A stretch of DNA of 64,000 bases from an uncultured Paracoccaceae bacterium. GTDB taxonomy: Bacteria > Pseudomonadota > Alphaproteobacteria > Rhodobacterales > Rhodobacteraceae. Where the stretch lies: NCBI GenBank assembly GCA_934500835.1, contig CAKSTR010000001.1, positions 372,001 through 436,000 on the forward strand, in the 5' to 3' direction. Under the pieces are notes generated by a model. The model had not been told where the DNA came from and ran no database searches. It saw only the letters and a program-made list of their open reading frames with translations. Position 1 is the first letter of the stretch; each line of letters opens with the position of its first letter. Positions 9,125 through 19,070 of this stretch are shown one piece after another. The position numbers and the translations under genes were made by a program.

Positions 9125-10170
9125 CCATGACCCCGCCCCGGCCGCTGCGACTCGCCAGCTACAACGTCGAATGGTTCAACGCGCTTTTTGACGACCGCGG
9201 CAGCCTTCTGGAAGACGGGGAGCCGTCGTCCCGCTACGGCATCTCGCGCAACGAGCAGATCGGCGCACTTGGCATCGTCTTCTCGGCGCTGGATGCCGAT
9301 GGCGTGATGATCATCGAAGGGCCGGACACCACGTCGCGCCGGTCCACCATCACCGCGCTGGAGCGGTTCGCCCTGCATTTCGGGCTGCGGGCGCGGCGCG
9401 CCCTGCACGGCTTTTCCTCGGACACCGAGCAGGAGATCTGTTTTCTCTACGACCCCGACGTGATCAGCCCGCGGCATGACCCGCTGGGCGACCCGGTCGG
9501 CAAGAAGGGCAGCCGCATCGCCCCGCGCTTCGACGGCACCTTCCGCTATGACCTTGACACCGACACCACGGATGAGCTGATCCGCTTCTCGAAGCCGCCG
9601 CTGGAGATCGCGCTGACTGCGGGCGACCGCAGGCTGCGGCTGATCGGCGTGCATGCCAAATCCAAGGCCCCGCATGGCGCCGTGGAGCGCGAGGCGGTGA
9701 TGCGGCTTTCCATCGAGAACCGCCGCAAGCAGCTGGCGCAATGCATCTGGCTGCGCGAACGGGTCGAGGACCATCTGGACCGTGGCGACAGCCTTCTGGT
9801 CATGGGCGATTTCAACGACGGTCCGGGCCTGGACGAATTCGAGAAGCTTTTCGGCCGGTCCGGCGTCGAGATCGTGCTTGGCTGCGACGCAGGTCCCGCC
9901 CGCAGGCTGCGCGAACCCCATGCCGAACTGGCGCTGCAGTCCAAGGTCGGCATCACCCCCACCACCGCCCGCTTCTACCTGAAGCCGCAGAGACGCTATT
10001 TCGAGGCCCTGCTGGATTTCATCATGGTCTCTGCCGACATCGCCGCGACCGGGCCTTATTGGCGGATATGGCATCCGTTCAACGATCCCGGCGTGATGGC
10101 GGTGCCCGAACTGCGCGAGGCGCTGCTGCAGGCCTCGGACCATTTCCCCGTGACCATCGACCTGCCCTGA
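9121..10170 (+). CDS. Endonuclease/exonuclease/phosphatase (EEP) family protein
   Basis: A 349-residue EEP-fold hydrolase. Family motifs run in order: LASYNVEWFN at the N-terminus (catalytic Asn), a central substrate loop, LLVMGDFNDGPG (metal/active-site Asp and Asn) and a C-terminal SDHFPVTIDL containing the catalytic Asp-His pair. The fold covers nucleases, sphingomyelinases and phosphoinositide phosphatases; no signal peptide is present, so it is probably cytoplasmic and its substrate cannot be assigned. It is translationally coupled to the J-domain gene. Confidence 0.85.
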   Translation: MTMTPPRPLRLASYNVEWFNALFDDRGSLLEDGEPSSRYGISRNEQIGALGIVFSALDADGVMIIEGPDTTSRRSTITALERFALHFGLRARRALHGFSSDTEQEICFLYDPDVISPRHDPLGDPVGKKGSRIAPRFDGTFRYDLDTDTTDELIRFSKPPLEIALTAGDRRLRLIGVHAKSKAPHGAVEREAVMRLSIENRRKQLAQCIWLRERVEDHLDRGDSLLVMGDFNDGPGLDEFEKLFGRSGVEIVLGCDAGPARRLREPHAELALQSKVGITPTTARFYLKPQRRYFEALLDFIMVSADIAATGPYWRIWHPFNDPGVMAVPELREALLQASDHFPVTIDLP

Positions 10171-10273
10171 GGCCGTACCCGGCAAGGCCCCGCCCAACCG
10201 GCGACAAGTGATTTGCACGGGTGTGATCGCGACCCCATATACTGCGGGTGCTTCCATCGAAAGGCTGCCCCCG

Positions 10274-10666
10274 ATGAAACGCCTTGTGCTTGCCCTTGCC
10301 CTCGGTTTCCCCCTTGCCGCTTCGGCGCAGGAAACGCCCGCCCCCGACACGGGCTCCGGCAGTTCGCTGATGGAGGAGGGGGCGAAGCTGTTCCTGCGCG
10401 GGCTGATGTCCGAGATGGAGCCGGCGCTGGACGACATGGCCAAGGCACTGGACGAAGCCCGGCCGATGCTTGAGGATCTGGGGCCGCAGCTGGCCCAGTT
10501 GCTAGAGGTGATGGGCGACATTCGCCACTATGACAAGCCGTTGGTGCTGCCGAACGGCGACATCCTGATCCGCCGCAGCCCCGGTGCCCCGCCCTACAAG
10601 CCGGCCCCGGCCCCTGCCCCGTCCCTGCCCGGCCCGAACGGCCCGAACGGCGAAATCGATCTTTGA
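10274..10666 (+). CDS. Small exported protein of unknown function
   Basis: A 130-residue protein with a clear Sec signal peptide: MKRLVLALALGFPLAASAQ, cleavage expected after ASA. The mature part is acidic and helical (about residues 35-90, with ELxPxLDDMAKALDEARPMLEDLGP-type heptads) and ends in a Pro/Ala-rich tail. Similar proteins are widespread in Rhodobacteraceae, where they have sometimes been labelled AAA+ ATPase, but no P-loop is present here. ATG at 10274 is chosen because the signal peptide starts there. The function is unknown; a periplasmic location is inferred. Confidence 0.75.
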   Translation: MKRLVLALALGFPLAASAQETPAPDTGSGSSLMEEGAKLFLRGLMSEMEPALDDMAKALDEARPMLEDLGPQLAQLLEVMGDIRHYDKPLVLPNGDILIRRSPGAPPYKPAPAPAPSLPGPNGPNGEIDL

Positions 10667-10751
10667 TCCGGCGGAGTGCCCGCGCCAGCGGCGCGGCCAC
10701 ATTCCATCTGTCGTCGTCGCATGAACGCTCCTCCTCGGGTGCCTCCGGCGG

Positions 10752-10772
10752 GGATATTTGGGCCAAGATGAA
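10752..10772 (+). repeat. Dispersed GGATATTT intergenic repeat, copy a
   Basis: Reads GGATATTTGGGCCAAGATGA(A). It sits in the convergent gap between the exported protein gene and mcm. Close copies occur at 28902, 34720, 44201 (reverse), 46545, 46576 (reverse), 52892 and 53061 (variant). All lie in gene-free gaps. Confidence 0.8.
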
Positions 10773-10810
10773 AGCTGATTGCTTCCTGCTGGCCCGGAGA
10801 CCCCGGCGGG

Positions 10811-12934
10811 TCAGCCGCGCGCGGCCCGGATCAGGTTGAGGATGTCCTTTGCGGCCTCGGGCACATTGGTGCCGGGACCGAAAATCGCCTTGACGCCTGC
10901 GCCTTTCAGGAAGTCGTAATCCTGCTGCGGGATCACGCCGCCGCAGATCACGAGGATGTCGCCAGCGCCCTGAGCCTTCAGCGCTTCGATCAGTTTCGGC
11001 GCCAGGGTCTTGTGACCGGCGGCTTGCGAGGAGATGCCGATGACATGGACGTCGTTGTCGATGGCATCCTGCGCCGCCTCTTCGGGGGTCTGGAACAGGG
11101 GACCCACGTCAACGTCAAAGCCGATGTCGGCGAAGGCGGTGGCGATCACCTTGGCGCCGCGGTCATGGCCGTCCTGGCCCATCTTGACCACCAGCATCCG
11201 CGGGCGGCGGCCCTCTTCCTCGGCGAATTGCGCGACATCGCGCTGGATCGCCTCGAAACCTTCGTCGCCCTCATAGGCCGCACCGTAAACCCCTGCCAAG
11301 GTCTTCACCTCTGCCCTGTGGCGCCCGAAGGTGCCTTCCATCGCCAGGGAAATCTCACCGACCGAGGCCCGCGCGCGCGCGCATTCGACCGCCGCCTCCA
11401 GAAGATTTCCGCCCTCCACCGTGCGCCGGCCAAGCTCCAGCAGCGCCGCATCGCAAGCCGCCTGATCGCGCGTGGCCCGCATCTTTTCCAGCCGGGCGAT
11501 CTGGGCGTCGCGCACCTTGACGTTGTCGATATCAAGGATGTCGATCGGGTCCTGTTTGGCCAGCTTGTACTTGTTGACCCCGACAATCACCTCGTCGCCG
11601 CGGTCGATCATCGCCTGCCGGCGGGCCGCGGTTTCCTCGATCCGCAGCTTGGGCATGCCCGTCGCCACCGCCTTGGTCATGCCGCCCATGGCCTCGACCT
11701 CTTCGATCAGCTTCCAGGCTTCTTCCGCCAGCTGATGGGTCAGGCTTTCGACATAGTAGCTGCCGGCCAGCGGGTCCACGACATGGGTGATGCCGGTTTC
11801 TTCCTGCAGGATCAGCTGGGTGTTCCGCGCGATCCGGGCGCTGAATTCCGTCGGCAGGGCGATGGCTTCGTCCAGCGCGTTGGTGTGCAGCGATTGGGTG
11901 CCGCCAAGGGCCGCCGCCATCGCCTCATAGGCGGTGCGGATGACGTTGTTGTAGGGGTCCTGCTCTTGCAGGGATACGCCCGAAGTCTGGCAATGCGTCC
12001 GCAGCATCAGGCTGCCGGTTTTCTTCGGCTGGAATTCCGACATGATGCGGTGCCACAGCATCCGCGCCGCGCGCAGCTTGGCCGCTTCCATGAAGAAGTT
12101 CATGCCGATGGCGAAGAAGAAGCTCAGCCGGCCGGCGAAATCATCGACATTCATCCCCCGCGCCAGCGCGGCACGGACATATTCCCGCCCGTCCGCCAGC
12201 GTATAGGCCAGCTCCTGCACGAGGTTCGCCCCGGCCTCCTGCATGTGGTAGCCCGAGATCGAGATCGAGTTGAACTTCGGCATCTCGGCCGAGGTGTATT
12301 CGATGATGTCGGCGATGATCCGCATCGAAGGTTCGGGCGGATAGACATAGGTGTTCCGCACCATGAATTCCTTCAGGATGTCGTTCTGGATCGTGCCCGA
12401 CAACTGGCTGCGGTCGACACCCTGCTCCTCGCCGGTCACGATGAAACTGGCGAGGATCGGGATCACCGCGCCGTTCATCGTCATGGAGACCGAGATCTTT
12501 TCCAGCGGGATGCCGTCGAAGAGGATCTTCATGTCCTCGACGGAGTCGATGGCCACGCCGGCCTTGCCCACATCACCGACCACGCGCGGATGATCCGAGT
12601 CGTAGCCCCGGTGCGTCGCCAGATCGAAGGCAACCGAGACCCCCTGCTGACCGGCGGCAAGCGCCTTGCGGTAGAAGGCGTTCGATTCCTCGGCGGTCGA
12701 GAAGCCGGCATATTGCCGGATCGTCCAGGGCCGGCCGGAATACATCGTGGCGCGCACGCCGCGGGTAAAGGGGGCGACGCCCGGCAACTCGCCCATCTGG
12801 GGCAGGCCTGCCACGTCATCGGCGGTGTAAAGCGGCTTCACCGTGATGCCTTCCAGCGTCTGCCAGTTCAGGCTGTCGGGCGAGGCCCCCTTCAGTTCCT
12901 TCGAGGCCAGGGCCTCCCATGCCTTAACGTCCAT
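10811..12934 (-). CDS. mcm: Methylmalonyl-CoA mutase
   Basis: Adenosylcobalamin enzyme interconverting (R)-methylmalonyl-CoA and succinyl-CoA, the last step of propionyl-CoA assimilation. The 707-residue length fits the single-chain mutase. The N-terminal catalytic barrel is seen in [20 protein letters not shown] and HCQTSGVSL. The C-terminal B12 domain has the base-off cobalamin motif DGHDRGAK (His near residue 590) with downstream GISSQAAGH and [11 protein letters not shown] at 12934 follows an ACGGAGA Shine-Dalgarno; the frame stays open further upstream but has no supporting signal there. It shares a 77-bp divergent gap with the DUF4174 gene, and pccA and pccB are nearby on the same strand. 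Confidence 0.97.
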   Translation of the reverse strand: MDVKAWEALASKELKGASPDSLNWQTLEGITVKPLYTADDVAGLPQMGELPGVAPFTRGVRATMYSGRPWTIRQYAGFSTAEESNAFYRKALAAGQQGVSVAFDLATHRGYDSDHPRVVGDVGKAGVAIDSVEDMKILFDGIPLEKISVSMTMNGAVIPILASFIVTGEEQGVDRSQLSGTIQNDILKEFMVRNTYVYPPEPSMRIIADIIEYTSAEMPKFNSISISGYHMQEAGANLVQELAYTLADGREYVRAALARGMNVDDFAGRLSFFFAIGMNFFMEAAKLRAARMLWHRIMSEFQPKKTGSLMLRTHCQTSGVSLQEQDPYNNVIRTAYEAMAAALGGTQSLHTNALDEAIALPTEFSARIARNTQLILQEETGITHVVDPLAGSYYVESLTHQLAEEAWKLIEEVEAMGGMTKAVATGMPKLRIEETAARRQAMIDRGDEVIVGVNKYKLAKQDPIDILDIDNVKVRDAQIARLEKMRATRDQAACDAALLELGRRTVEGGNLLEAAVECARARASVGEISLAMEGTFGRHRAEVKTLAGVYGAAYEGDEGFEAIQRDVAQFAEEEGRRPRMLVVKMGQDGHDRGAKVIATAFADIGFDVDVGPLFQTPEEAAQDAIDNDVHVIGISSQAAGHKTLAPKLIEALKAQGAGDILVICGGVIPQQDYDFLKGAGVKAIFGPGTNVPEAAKDILNLIRAARG

Positions 12935-13011
12935 ATCTTTCTCCGTGGCTGGCGCGGCAGAGGGCTGCGGCACCGCTTGGGCTTTTCGGCGCCCTGCCCT
13001 ATATCTGGGGC

Positions 13012-13458
13012 ATGAAGCACCTGAACCGCCGTCACTTTCTTCTTCTCGCCGGACTGGCCCCCCTGGCCGCAATGGCCGAGGGCCCCGTTCCCTTCGCTGC
13101 AGTCCCGGCGGCGGATGTCACCGAGGCCGATCTTCTTTTCGTCTGCCGCCCGGTGATCGTCTTCGCTGACACCCCGAACGACCCTGCCTTCATCCGGCAG
13201 ATGGAAATCCTGTCGCGCTACTATGCCGAGCTTGCGCAGCGCGACGTCATCCTGATCACCGATACCGATCCGGCCGCCGGGTCAGCCTTGCGCAAAAGGC
13301 TGCGGCCGCGCGGCTTTGCGCTGGTGCTGATGGACAAGGACTGGTCCTCGGCCATCCGCAAGCCGCTGCCCTGGGACGGGCGCGAAGTGGTGAACGCCAT
13401 CGACAAGATGCCGATTGCCCGGGCCGAGTCGCTGGAGAAGAATCCCGCCGGGCGGTGA
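13012..13458 (+). CDS. DUF4174 domain exported protein
   Basis: A 148-residue protein with an N-terminal Arg-rich signal sequence ([22 protein letters not shown]). The mature region matches the DUF4174 pattern: [15 protein letters not shown] near residue 48, a predicted thioredoxin-like strand-helix, and a C-terminal [24 protein letters not shown] segment. No CxxC redox motif is present. The function is unknown. It stands alone on the plus strand between mcm and pccA, and nothing in the sequence ties it to propionate metabolism. Confidence 0.8.
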   Translation: MKHLNRRHFLLLAGLAPLAAMAEGPVPFAAVPAADVTEADLLFVCRPVIVFADTPNDPAFIRQMEILSRYYAELAQRDVILITDTDPAAGSALRKRLRPRGFALVLMDKDWSSAIRKPLPWDGREVVNAIDKMPIARAESLEKNPAGR

Positions 13459-13495
13459 ATCCCTGATTTTCGCCGAAAACCGGGGACGCCGGCCA

Positions 13496-15496
13496 TCATT
13501 CGAACTCCATGATGATGTCATCGACCTTCAGGCTGGCCCCGGCTGCGGCCTTGATCGCCTTGACCACGCCCTTCTTCTCGGCCTTGAGGATGTTCTCCAT
13601 CTTCATAGCCTCGACCGTGGCCAGCGCCTGGCCTTCCTGCACTTCCTGACCTTCCTCGACACTGATCTTCACGACCAGCCCGGGCATCGGGCACAGAAGG
13701 AAGCGCGAGGTGTCCGGCGGGGCCTTCTCCAGCATCAGCCCGGACAGGTCCTTCTGCCGCGGGGTCTGGACATGCACCTTCAGATCCGCGCCGCGCAACC
13801 GCATGCGAAAGCCCATCGGGATCTTGCCGACCTTGATGACCAGGGGTTTGCCGTCCACCGTCAGCCGGGCCAGCGGCTGGCCCGGGGTCCAGTCCGAGAC
13901 GACACGCAGCGCAGAGCCGCCATCGATGGTCACGCTTGATCCCGCGGGATCGGCATCGATCCTTGCCGTGAAGGCGCGGCTCTGCAGCGTCACCACCCAG
14001 TCGTCGCCGACGCGGCGGGTGTGGTTGTCCATGGTGCCGGAAATCCGGGTGCGCCGGATCTCGGCCACGCGGTTCATCGCCGCCGCCGCCGCCGCCACCC
14101 TGTGCAGCGTGGCCTCGTCCAGCGTGGCGCCCTGGAAGCCCTCGGGGTATTCCTCGGCGATGAAGGCGGTGGTGATGTCGCCTTTGACAAAGCGCGGATG
14201 GTCCATCACCGCGCCGACAAACGGCAGGTTGTGGCCGATGCCTTCGACCTCGAACGTGTCCAGCGCGATGCGCATTTCCTCGATCGCCTCGGCGCGCGTC
14301 GGTGCCCAAGTGCAGAGTTTGGCGATCATCGGGTCGTAGAACATGCTGATCTCGCCGCCCTCATAGACGCCGGTATCATTGCGCACGATGCCGGCTGCGG
14401 TCCGGCCTTCCGCCGGCGGGCGGTAGCGGGTCAGACGACCGATCGAGGGCAGGAAGTTGCGATAGGGGTCCTCGGCGTAAAGCCGGCTTTCCATCGCCCA
14501 ACCGTTGATCTTCAGATCTTCCTGCTTGAACGGCAGCTTTTCGCCATTCGCCACGCGGATCATCTGCTCGACCAGATCGACGCCGGTGATCAGCTCGGTC
14601 ACCGGGTGTTCCACCTGCAAGCGCGTGTTCATTTCAAGGAAATAGAAGTTGCGGTTGCCGTCGACGATGAATTCCACCGTGCCTGCGCTGGTATATCCCA
14701 CCGCCTTCGCCAGCGCGCAGGCCTGTTCGCCCATCGCCTTGCGCGTTGCCGCGTCAAGGAAGGGCGAGGGCGCCTCTTCGATGACCTTCTGGTTGCGGCG
14801 CTGGATCGAGCATTCGCGTTCATGCAGGTAGACGCAGTTGCCGTGCTGATCCGCCAGCACCTGAATTTCGATATGCCGCGGTTGCGTCACGAACTTCTCG
14901 ATAAAGATCCGGTCGTCACCGAAGCTTGAAGCCGCCTCGTTCTTCGAGGACTGGAAGCCCTCGGCCGCCTCGGCATCGTTCCAGGCGATCCGCATGCCCT
15001 TGCCACCGCCGCCTGCGCTGGCCTTGATCATCACCGGATAGCCGATCTGCTGGCTGATCCGCACCGCCTCATCGGCGTCGGCGATCAGGCCCATATAGCC
15101 GGGAACCGTGGAAACACCGGCATCCTGGGCGATCTTCTTCGAGGTGATCTTGTCGCCCATCGCCTCGATCGCCGGGGACGGGGGGCCGACGAAGACCACG
15201 CCTTCCGCCTCGAGTGCCGCGGCGAAGTCGCGGCGTTCGGACAGGAAGCCATAGCCCGGGTGGACCGCCTCGGCACCGGTCTGGCGAATGGCGTCCATGA
15301 TCTTGTCGATCACGATATAGGACTGGTTGGCCGGGGGCGGACCGATATGGATCGCCTCATCCGCCATCTTCACATGCAGCGCGTTGCGGTCGGCGTCGGA
15401 ATAGACCGCGACCGTGGCGATGCCCATCTTGCGCGCGGTCTTGATGACGCGGCAGGCGATCTCGCCCCGGTTGGCGATCAGGATCTTCTTGAACAT
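13496..15496 (-). CDS. pccA: Propionyl-CoA carboxylase biotin-carrying alpha subunit
   Basis: A 666-residue subunit that carboxylates its own biotin with ATP and bicarbonate, then passes CO2 to PccB. Domains in order: biotin carboxylase (start MFKKILIANRGEIACRVIKTA, glycine-rich ATP-binding SAGGGGKGMRI near 165, VEFI and EMNTRLQVEHPVTE near 290), a BT linker region (~470-590) and the C-terminal biotinyl domain with EAMKMENI, biotin attached to Lys632. The BT region marks it as an acyl-CoA rather than acetyl-CoA carboxylase subunit. It starts with a GGGGGAGCC Shine-Dalgarno-like stretch. pccB lies about 2 kb upstream on the same strand with three or four small genes between. Confidence 0.96.
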   Translation of the reverse strand: MFKKILIANRGEIACRVIKTARKMGIATVAVYSDADRNALHVKMADEAIHIGPPPANQSYIVIDKIMDAIRQTGAEAVHPGYGFLSERRDFAAALEAEGVVFVGPPSPAIEAMGDKITSKKIAQDAGVSTVPGYMGLIADADEAVRISQQIGYPVMIKASAGGGGKGMRIAWNDAEAAEGFQSSKNEAASSFGDDRIFIEKFVTQPRHIEIQVLADQHGNCVYLHERECSIQRRNQKVIEEAPSPFLDAATRKAMGEQACALAKAVGYTSAGTVEFIVDGNRNFYFLEMNTRLQVEHPVTELITGVDLVEQMIRVANGEKLPFKQEDLKINGWAMESRLYAEDPYRNFLPSIGRLTRYRPPAEGRTAAGIVRNDTGVYEGGEISMFYDPMIAKLCTWAPTRAEAIEEMRIALDTFEVEGIGHNLPFVGAVMDHPRFVKGDITTAFIAEEYPEGFQGATLDEATLHRVAAAAAAMNRVAEIRRTRISGTMDNHTRRVGDDWVVTLQSRAFTARIDADPAGSSVTIDGGSALRVVSDWTPGQPLARLTVDGKPLVIKVGKIPMGFRMRLRGADLKVHVQTPRQKDLSGLMLEKAPPDTSRFLLCPMPGLVVKISVEEGQEVQEGQALATVEAMKMENILKAEKKGVVKAIKAAAGASLKVDDIIMEFE

Positions 15497-15541
15497 GGCT
15501 CCCCCTCAGTCGGCCCGCGCCGCCAGGCGCGAAAATGCGAA

Positions 15542-15574
15542 GGGGCCGCCCGGGCATTCAGCCCGGACGACCCC
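15542..15574 (-). terminator. Stem-loop terminator after small lipoprotein gene
   Basis: A 14-bp stem (15542-15555 with 15561-15574) closes a 5-base loop. Two mismatches on the plus strand become G-U pairs on the minus-strand transcript, which argues for leftward use, after the lipoprotein gene ending at 15612. A second small hairpin (15589-15604) precedes it. Confidence 0.55.
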
Positions 15575-15611
15575 GAAATTCAGAATTGACCGCCCTTCGG
15601 CGGTGATCAGA

Positions 15612-15830
15612 TCAGTAGCGCGGCTGGCAGGGCGGCAGGCCGAGTTCGATGCCGCAGGTTGCCGCACCGGCAAGCGCGCCCAGGGCTGCGCCGGCGACCA
15701 TGTTTTCATCCAGCGCATCGGCGACAAGGGCACCAGCAGCGGCGCCGGCAACGCCGCGCGACGCCGGGTCCTGCATGCAGGCCGAGAGCGGAAGGGTGAG
15801 AAGAGCGAAGACGATAAGCGATTTCTGCAT
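15612..15830 (-). CDS. Small glycine-zipper lipoprotein
   Basis: A 72-residue protein. The N-terminus MQKSLIVFALLTLPLSAC is a lipoprotein signal with lipobox LSAC (Cys18 lipidated). The mature part holds Ala/Gly-rich zipper-like helices (RGVAGAAAGALVADALDE and VAGAALGALAGAATCG) and two further cysteines near the C-terminus. It is expected to be anchored in the outer or inner membrane. The function is unknown; such proteins often occur beside metabolic genes without a clear link. It lies between pccA and the 130-residue unknown gene, all leftward. Confidence 0.75.
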   Translation of the reverse strand: MQKSLIVFALLTLPLSACMQDPASRGVAGAAAGALVADALDENMVAGAALGALAGAATCGIELGLPPCQPRY

Positions 15831-16149
15831 GGTTTACTGCCTCGTGTTGTGGTTTTTATTGCACGAGAGTCTAGCGCAAAGCTCGCGGATTCAAAGGGAA
15901 AATGGGCACCATTCACGCCATCGGCATTCAGCCGCCGATTGCAAGAAGAGTGCGATCCGGCCAGGGACGGGCCGGATCGCATAGAAGGGGAAGGGTAACA
16001 AGTGTGACTTTGCGGGGGCTGCCAGGGCAGGCAGACACCCACGGCCCCAGACTGCCGATGCGGGCGAGTCGGCGCAAACCCGTTCTGCGCCGGCTGGCGG
16101 GGCGTGGCGGAAAAGTGCCGGAATGACAAGGGGTTGGGCGGAAACATGC
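15831..16149. other. Intergenic gap of 319 bp
   Basis: No convincing gene was found here. It holds the promoter region of the small lipoprotein (AT-richer, 15831-15900) and a strong hairpin at 15951-15981. Confidence 0.6.
15951..15981 (-). terminator. Strong hairpin, possible terminator of the leftward 16150-16542 gene
   Basis: A perfect 12-bp stem, TGCGATCCGGCC (15951-15962) with GGCCGGATCGCA (15970-15981), has a 7-base loop. On the minus strand it is followed by CTCTTCTTG, a moderately T-rich tract, consistent with leftward termination. The plus-strand side lacks such a tract. Confidence 0.5.
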
Positions 16150-16542
16150 CTAATCCTCATCCTCGTCCCAGTCGAAGCGGGCGGCATCCTCGCCGGTCGC
16201 AAAGACCTCGGGGAAGGCGGCTTCGGCACGCTTGCGGTCGATCCGCAGCAGCGCATCATAAGAGGCGGGATCGAAAGGATCTTCTGCCGGCACCACCTCG
16301 CGGCCAAACAGCCAGGACAACCGGCCCGCATCCAGATTGCCCCGTTCGAATGGTTCTTCGCCGAAGTGCTGCCAAAGGGCGGCCATGAAGGCCTGATCGG
16401 CCAGACGGTCCACATGCTTGCGGTCCTTGAACCGCTCGCGCCGGATGATCTTCGTCGCACCTTCCTTCACGTTGGCGCGGCGGATGGTGAACTGCGAATC
16501 CGTGCCGGTCAGACGGCTGGGAAAGCCCCTGTGCTTCAGCAT
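16150..16542 (-). CDS. Conserved-looking hypothetical protein
   Basis: A 130-residue soluble protein, not recognised. The N-terminal third is basic (TIRRANVKEGATKIIRRERF), the middle is helical (ADQAFMAALWQHFG) and the C-terminus is very acidic (ARFDWDEDED). No signal peptide, membrane segment or known catalytic motif is seen. It lies between pccB and pccA on the same strand. Codon use is like its neighbours, so it is probably a real resident gene; its role is unknown. Confidence 0.65.
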   Translation of the reverse strand: MLKHRGFPSRLTGTDSQFTIRRANVKEGATKIIRRERFKDRKHVDRLADQAFMAALWQHFGEEPFERGNLDAGRLSWLFGREVVPAEDPFDPASYDALLRIDRKRAEAAFPEVFATGEDAARFDWDEDED

Positions 16543-16680
16543 GAGGCAACTCCCCGGTCAAACGGGCCTAAATCCGGCGATGTCACGGAATGCTGCGTCT
16601 GACCTGCGCAGCCAAGGGGCCACCGAAAGGTGGCGGCGCCAGGACCAGCGGCATCAGCTGGCCGGCCCTGGCGACCGGTC

Positions 16681-16821
16681 TTACTTGTATTTGCCGGTGT
16701 AGGTCGGCTCGACCGTGACACCTTCGTCCACGTAGACGACTTCTTCTTCGGCTTTCTTCGCGCAGGCAGCCACAAAGCCAACCAGGGCAAGGGCCATGAC
16801 GATACGCATGCTCTTCTGCAT
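16681..16821 (-). CDS. Very small lipoprotein (46 aa)
   Basis: A short gene between pccB and pccA. The peptide starts MQKSMRIVMALALVGFVAAC, a complete lipoprotein signal with lipobox VAAC (Cys20), followed by AKKAEEEVVYVDEGV and ending TYTGKYK. GGAG lies about nine bases before the start codon. The mature peptide is only 27 residues and strongly charged. Its function is unknown. A clean lipobox, Shine-Dalgarno and codon bias support a real gene. Confidence 0.68.
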   Translation of the reverse strand: MQKSMRIVMALALVGFVAACAKKAEEEVVYVDEGVTVEPTYTGKYK

Positions 16822-17032
16822 CCTCTACTCCATAGTTCTTGGAGGGTTGTAGCGGACGACATGTCCGCCCTCCCCCATTGCGAGGTCAAGGCCGCTTGGG
16901 TTCGGCCTTGTGTCACCATAGCCGAGAACCTGCACGAAAGACATTGCAGGTCTCCCAAGTTGTTCGGCTGTGACTCCGTTACATCAGCGGCGGCAGCTTG
17001 ACCACTGGCGAACTCAATATCTTGTGTGTTCA

Positions 17033-17443
17033 TCAGAACATCTCCCAGATGCAGGCACCGCCTTGCGGGGAATATGCCTCGAAGAACTGCACGGCATCGG
17101 GCGCCGGCTCGCCGAAGGGCACGGCACGATCGGCGAAGGTGATGACGATCTGCTGCGGGGTTGGCACCATGCCATCGATGCGCGGCAGGGCGTAACCGTC
17201 GCAGACCGCCTGCATGTCCGCCGCGGCATCCTCGTCCGGCTTCAGCCCCGGCACCACGAAGCGAAATCGCGCCGTGGCCCCCGCCGGACCCTGCAGGTCG
17301 GTGATGACATCCAGCGCCTGCACCTCGCGCCCGGAGGGAACGGTGACGGCATCCCCGACAGGTGCGGCCTTCTCCTCGCAACCGCCGGCGGCCAGCACCA
17401 GGCTGGCAGCGGTCAGGGCGATGAGGCGGGGCAGCGTGTTCAT
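17033..17443 (-). CDS. Putative lipoprotein, DUF6497-like
   Basis: A 136-residue protein with signal MNTLPRLIALTAASLVLAAGGC, lipobox AGGC. The mature domain contains RFRFVVPGLKPDEDAAADMQAVCDGYALPR and a C-terminal QGGACIWEMF, with two cysteines that could form a disulfide. This resembles a Rhodobacteraceae-specific family found next to pccB (recalled as DUF6497); that family label was not checked. It starts one base after the pccB stop, so it is almost certainly co-transcribed with pccB. The function is unknown. Confidence 0.72.
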   Translation of the reverse strand: MNTLPRLIALTAASLVLAAGGCEEKAAPVGDAVTVPSGREVQALDVITDLQGPAGATARFRFVVPGLKPDEDAAADMQAVCDGYALPRIDGMVPTPQQIVITFADRAVPFGEPAPDAVQFFEAYSPQGGACIWEMF

Positions 17444-17444
17444 G

Positions 17445-18977
17445 TCAGAGCGGGATATTGTCGTGCTTTTTCCATGGGTTGGTCAGCTTCTTGCCGCGCA
17501 GCGAGGCAAAGGCCCGCGCCACCCGCTTGCGGGTCGACCTTGGCAGGATCACCTCGTCGATGAAGCCCTTTTCCGCCGCCACGAAGGGATTGGCGAAGCG
17601 GTCTTCGTAGTCGCTGGTCCGGGCCGCGATCTTGTCCCTGTCGCCCAGTTCGGCGCGATAAAGGATCTCGACCGCGCCCTTGGCGCCCATCACCGCGATC
17701 TCGGCGGTGGGCCAGGCATAGTTGAAGTCGCCGCGCAGGTGCTTGGAGGCCATCACGTCATAGGCGCCGCCATAGGCCTTGCGGGTGATCACGGTGACTT
17801 TCGGCACCGTCGCCTCGCCGTAGGCGAAGAGCAGCTTCGCGCCATGCTTGATGACGCCGCCATACTCCTGGCTGGTGCCCGGCAGGAAGCCCGGCACGTC
17901 GACGAAGGTCAGGATCGGGATCTCGAACGCATCGCAGAAACGGACGAACCGGGCGGCCTTGCGGCTGGCGTCGATGTCAAGGCAACCGGCCAGCACCATC
18001 GGCTGGTTCGCCACCACGCCGGTTGTCTGTCCCTCGACCCGGATGAAGCCGGTGATGATATTGCCGGCGTAGTCCTTCTGGATTTCGTAGAAATCGCCCT
18101 CGTCCGCGACCTTGCCGATCAGTTCCTTCATGTCATAGGGCTGGTTCGGGTTGTCGGGGATCAGCGTATCAAGGCTGCTTTCCAGCCGTGCCGGATCGTC
18201 GAAGAACGGCCGCACCGGGGCCTTTTCGCGGTTCGACAGCGGCAGGAAGTCGAAGAGCCGCCGGATCTCGGCCAAGGCCTCCACATCATTCTCGAACGCC
18301 CCGTCCGCGACGCTGGACTTCTTCGTATGCGTCGAAGCCCCGCCCAGCTCCTCGGCCGTGACTTGTTCATTGGTGACCGTCTTCACCACATCGGGGCCGG
18401 TCACGAACATGTAGGAGGAGTCCTTCACCATGAAGATGAAGTCGGTCATGGCCGGCGAATAGACCGCGCCGCCCGCACAGGGCCCCATGATCACGCTGAT
18501 CTGCGGCACCACGCCTGACGCCATGATGTTGCGCTGGAACACCTCGGCATAGCCAGCCAGCGAGGCGACGCCCTCCTGGATCCGCGCACCGCCGGAATCG
18601 TTCAACCCGATGACCGGCGCGCCATTCTGCATCGCCATGTCCATGATCTTGCAGATCTTTTGCGCATGGGTTTCCGACAGAGACCCGCCGAAGACGGTAA
18701 AATCCTGCGAGAACACATAGACCATGCGGCCGTTGATCGTACCCCAGCCGGTCACGACGCCATCGCCTGCGGGACGGTCCGCCTCCATGCCGAAGTCGGT
18801 GCAGCGGTGGCGGACGAAGGTGTCGAACTCCTCGAACGAGCCTTCGTCCAGAAGAAGGTCGATCCGCTCGCGCGCGGTCAGCTTGCCCTTGGAGTGCTGC
18901 GCCTCGACACGGCGCGCCCCGCCCCCTGCCCGCGCGGTCTCGCGCCGGGCCTCAAGCTCGGTCAGGATGTCTTTCAT
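17445..18977 (-). CDS. pccB: Propionyl-CoA carboxylase beta subunit (carboxyltransferase)
   Basis: A 510-residue subunit that transfers the carboxyl group from PccA-biotin to propionyl-CoA, giving methylmalonyl-CoA. It carries the two crotonase-like carboxyltransferase halves: [19 protein letters not shown] and [16 protein letters not shown] in the N half, and [25 protein letters not shown] and [18 protein letters not shown] in the C half. ATG at 18977 follows GGGGAGGGAA; the start [13 protein letters not shown] is the normal family N-terminus. The upstream gap holds TTTGCAAA-type boxes (19071-19128) expected to bind PccR. Confidence 0.97.
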   Translation of the reverse strand: MKDILTELEARRETARAGGGARRVEAQHSKGKLTARERIDLLLDEGSFEEFDTFVRHRCTDFGMEADRPAGDGVVTGWGTINGRMVYVFSQDFTVFGGSLSETHAQKICKIMDMAMQNGAPVIGLNDSGGARIQEGVASLAGYAEVFQRNIMASGVVPQISVIMGPCAGGAVYSPAMTDFIFMVKDSSYMFVTGPDVVKTVTNEQVTAEELGGASTHTKKSSVADGAFENDVEALAEIRRLFDFLPLSNREKAPVRPFFDDPARLESSLDTLIPDNPNQPYDMKELIGKVADEGDFYEIQKDYAGNIITGFIRVEGQTTGVVANQPMVLAGCLDIDASRKAARFVRFCDAFEIPILTFVDVPGFLPGTSQEYGGVIKHGAKLLFAYGEATVPKVTVITRKAYGGAYDVMASKHLRGDFNYAWPTAEIAVMGAKGAVEILYRAELGDRDKIAARTSDYEDRFANPFVAAEKGFIDEVILPRSTRKRVARAFASLRGKKLTNPWKKHDNIPL

Positions 18978-19070
18978 GGGTTCCCTCCCCCAAGGATTCC
19001 CGCAATGCAGCGCAGGATTGCGCGCGACTTTATGGCAGTTGCCGTAGCGCGGAAAGCAGAATTGGGAAAA

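Noticed and set aside
12935..13011. Cobalamin riboswitch before mcm
   Set aside because: The 77-bp gap is too short for the conserved core and lacks a B12-box-like segment.
11012..13015. A 667-codon plus-strand frame opposite mcm
   Set aside because: Shadow of mcm; no recognisable domain, and mcm has intact B12 and catalytic motifs.
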